Source of the DNA: Clostridiales bacterium UBA6468
GTDB lineage: Bacteria > Bacillota > Clostridia > Oscillospirales > Oscillospiraceae
Direction: 5' to 3'
DNA: 16,382 nt
Assembly (NCBI GenBank): GCA_002436765.1
Contig: DJNI01000022.1
Location: 12,036 to 28,417 of the forward strand
The translations under genes were made by a program, and so were the position numbers. Positions within the stretch are counted from its first letter, which is position 1. The number at the start of each line of letters is the position of its first letter. Positions 16,188 through 16,382 of this stretch are shown here, in pieces. The notes under the pieces are model-generated. The model saw only the letters and a list, made by a program, of their open reading frames with translations, did no database searches and was not told where the DNA came from.

Positions 16188-16216
16188 TTGACACGCGTCC
16201 GGTTCGATGCTATAAT
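16188..16216 (+). promoter_or_regulatory. Consensus extended -10 promoter of the tRNA operon
   Basis: A perfect TTGACA (16188-16193) and TATAAT (16211-16216) are separated by exactly 17 bases, with TGC just before the -10 box. This is about the strongest sigma-A promoter possible and fits stable RNA. Transcription would begin near 16223, about 31 bases before the first tRNA. Confidence 0.88.
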
Positions 16217-16253
16217 GGCCTCCGTGGTGATTGGATGCACCCGTGATTTTTAT

Positions 16254-16330
16254 GGGCCTTTAGCTCAGTTGGTCAGAGCCTCCGGCTCATAACCGGATAG
16301 TCCCGGGTTCGAGTCCCTGAAGGCCCACCA
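16254..16330 (+). tRNA. tRNA with anticodon CAT (elongator Met, or Ile2 read by lysidine)
   Basis: A 77-base cloverleaf with encoded CCA. The acceptor stem GGGCCTT/AAGGCCC pairs fully, D-stem GCTC/GAGC, anticodon stem TCCGG/CCGGA around loop CTCATAA (anticodon 16288-16290), variable loop TAGTC, T-loop TTCGAGT. It pairs G1-C72 and lacks the GGG/CCC anticodon stem, so it is not the initiator. The acceptor and anticodon arms resemble B. subtilis-type tRNA-Ile2(CAU) as I remember it, so an Ile identity through TilS modification is quite possible. The T-stem (CCGGG, 16303-16307, against CCCTG, 16315-16319) has one C-T mismatch. Confidence 0.93.
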
Positions 16331-16362
16331 AATGTTCAGGCCTTCGCCTTTGAATATAATAT

Positions 16363-16382
16363 AGGGGTATAGCTCAATTGGT
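16363..16382 (+). tRNA. Start of a second tRNA, probably tRNA-Trp (cut by window end)
   Basis: After a 32-base spacer, AGGGGTA, then TA (positions 8-9), GCTC and AATTGGT match the acceptor 5' strand and D-arm of a tRNA. Starting at A16363 puts the conserved T at position 8. The opening resembles clostridial tRNA-Trp, but the anticodon is outside the window. Confidence 0.7.

Noticed and set aside
9988..16330. rfb/GT61 cassette as a genomic island inserted at the tRNA gene
   Set aside because: The cassette lies on the 5' side of the tRNA, with the tRNA promoter in between; no integrase, no repeated tRNA 3' end and no attachment-site repeat is visible.
1..16382. CRISPR arrays, insertion sequences, toxin-antitoxin or defence genes
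   Set aside because: No regularly spaced direct repeats, transposase, integrase or defence-type protein was found on reading the window; apart from the regions described, gene spacing is too tight to hide one.

Overview
The window reads as a moderately GC-rich member of the Clostridia. An Oscillospirales-type gut Firmicute is my best guess. The evidence is a Gram-positive-type PolC (PHP domain split by a DnaQ exonuclease, Zn-finger, 1435 aa), the uppS-cdsA-dxr-rseP-ispG-polC gene order typical of Firmicutes/Clostridia, strong Shine-Dalgarno sites and sigma-A promoters. The species cannot be named from the sequence alone.

Left part, + strand (1-8958): a tightly packed housekeeping operon that enters from outside the window. 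It holds uppS (3' part only), cdsA, dxr, rseP, ispG and polC, with gaps of 4 to 20 bases. Three genes serve isoprenoid and undecaprenyl-carrier synthesis (dxr and ispG in the MEP pathway, uppS for the C55 chain). cdsA makes CDP-diacylglycerol, rseP is an intramembrane protease and polC is the replicative polymerase. A separate sigma-A promoter just after polC drives a uridine phosphorylase (9031-9804).

Middle (9805-9987): a convergent intergenic region of 183 bases. It carries a short hairpin right after the phosphorylase stop and a perfect 15-bp inverted repeat that probably ends transcription from both sides.

Right part, - strand (9988-16129): a self-contained six-gene operon, in transcription order rfbA, rfbB, GT61-b, rfbC, GT61-a, rfbD. 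It has its own promoter (TTTACA-17-TAAAAT) and ends at the hairpin. The four rfb/rml genes convert glucose-1-phosphate to dTDP-L-rhamnose. Between them sit two full-length paralogous family-61-like glycosyltransferases (427 aa each, alignable without gaps, about 53% identical by hand count). No other transferase, flippase or polymerase is present, so these two are the natural candidates to use the rhamnose donor. Base composition is patchy: GT61-b, the last ~240 bp of GT61-a, and rfbD are clearly lower in GC than rfbA, rfbB and the rest of GT61-a. This suggests recombination or transfer.

Far right, + strand (16188-16382): a consensus extended -10 promoter drives a tRNA with anticodon CAT (tRNA-Met or lysidine-type tRNA-Ile2), followed by the first 20 bases of a second tRNA, probably tRNA-Trp.

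Most of the window is ordinary. The part most worth a second look is the rhamnose plus twin GT61 cassette.
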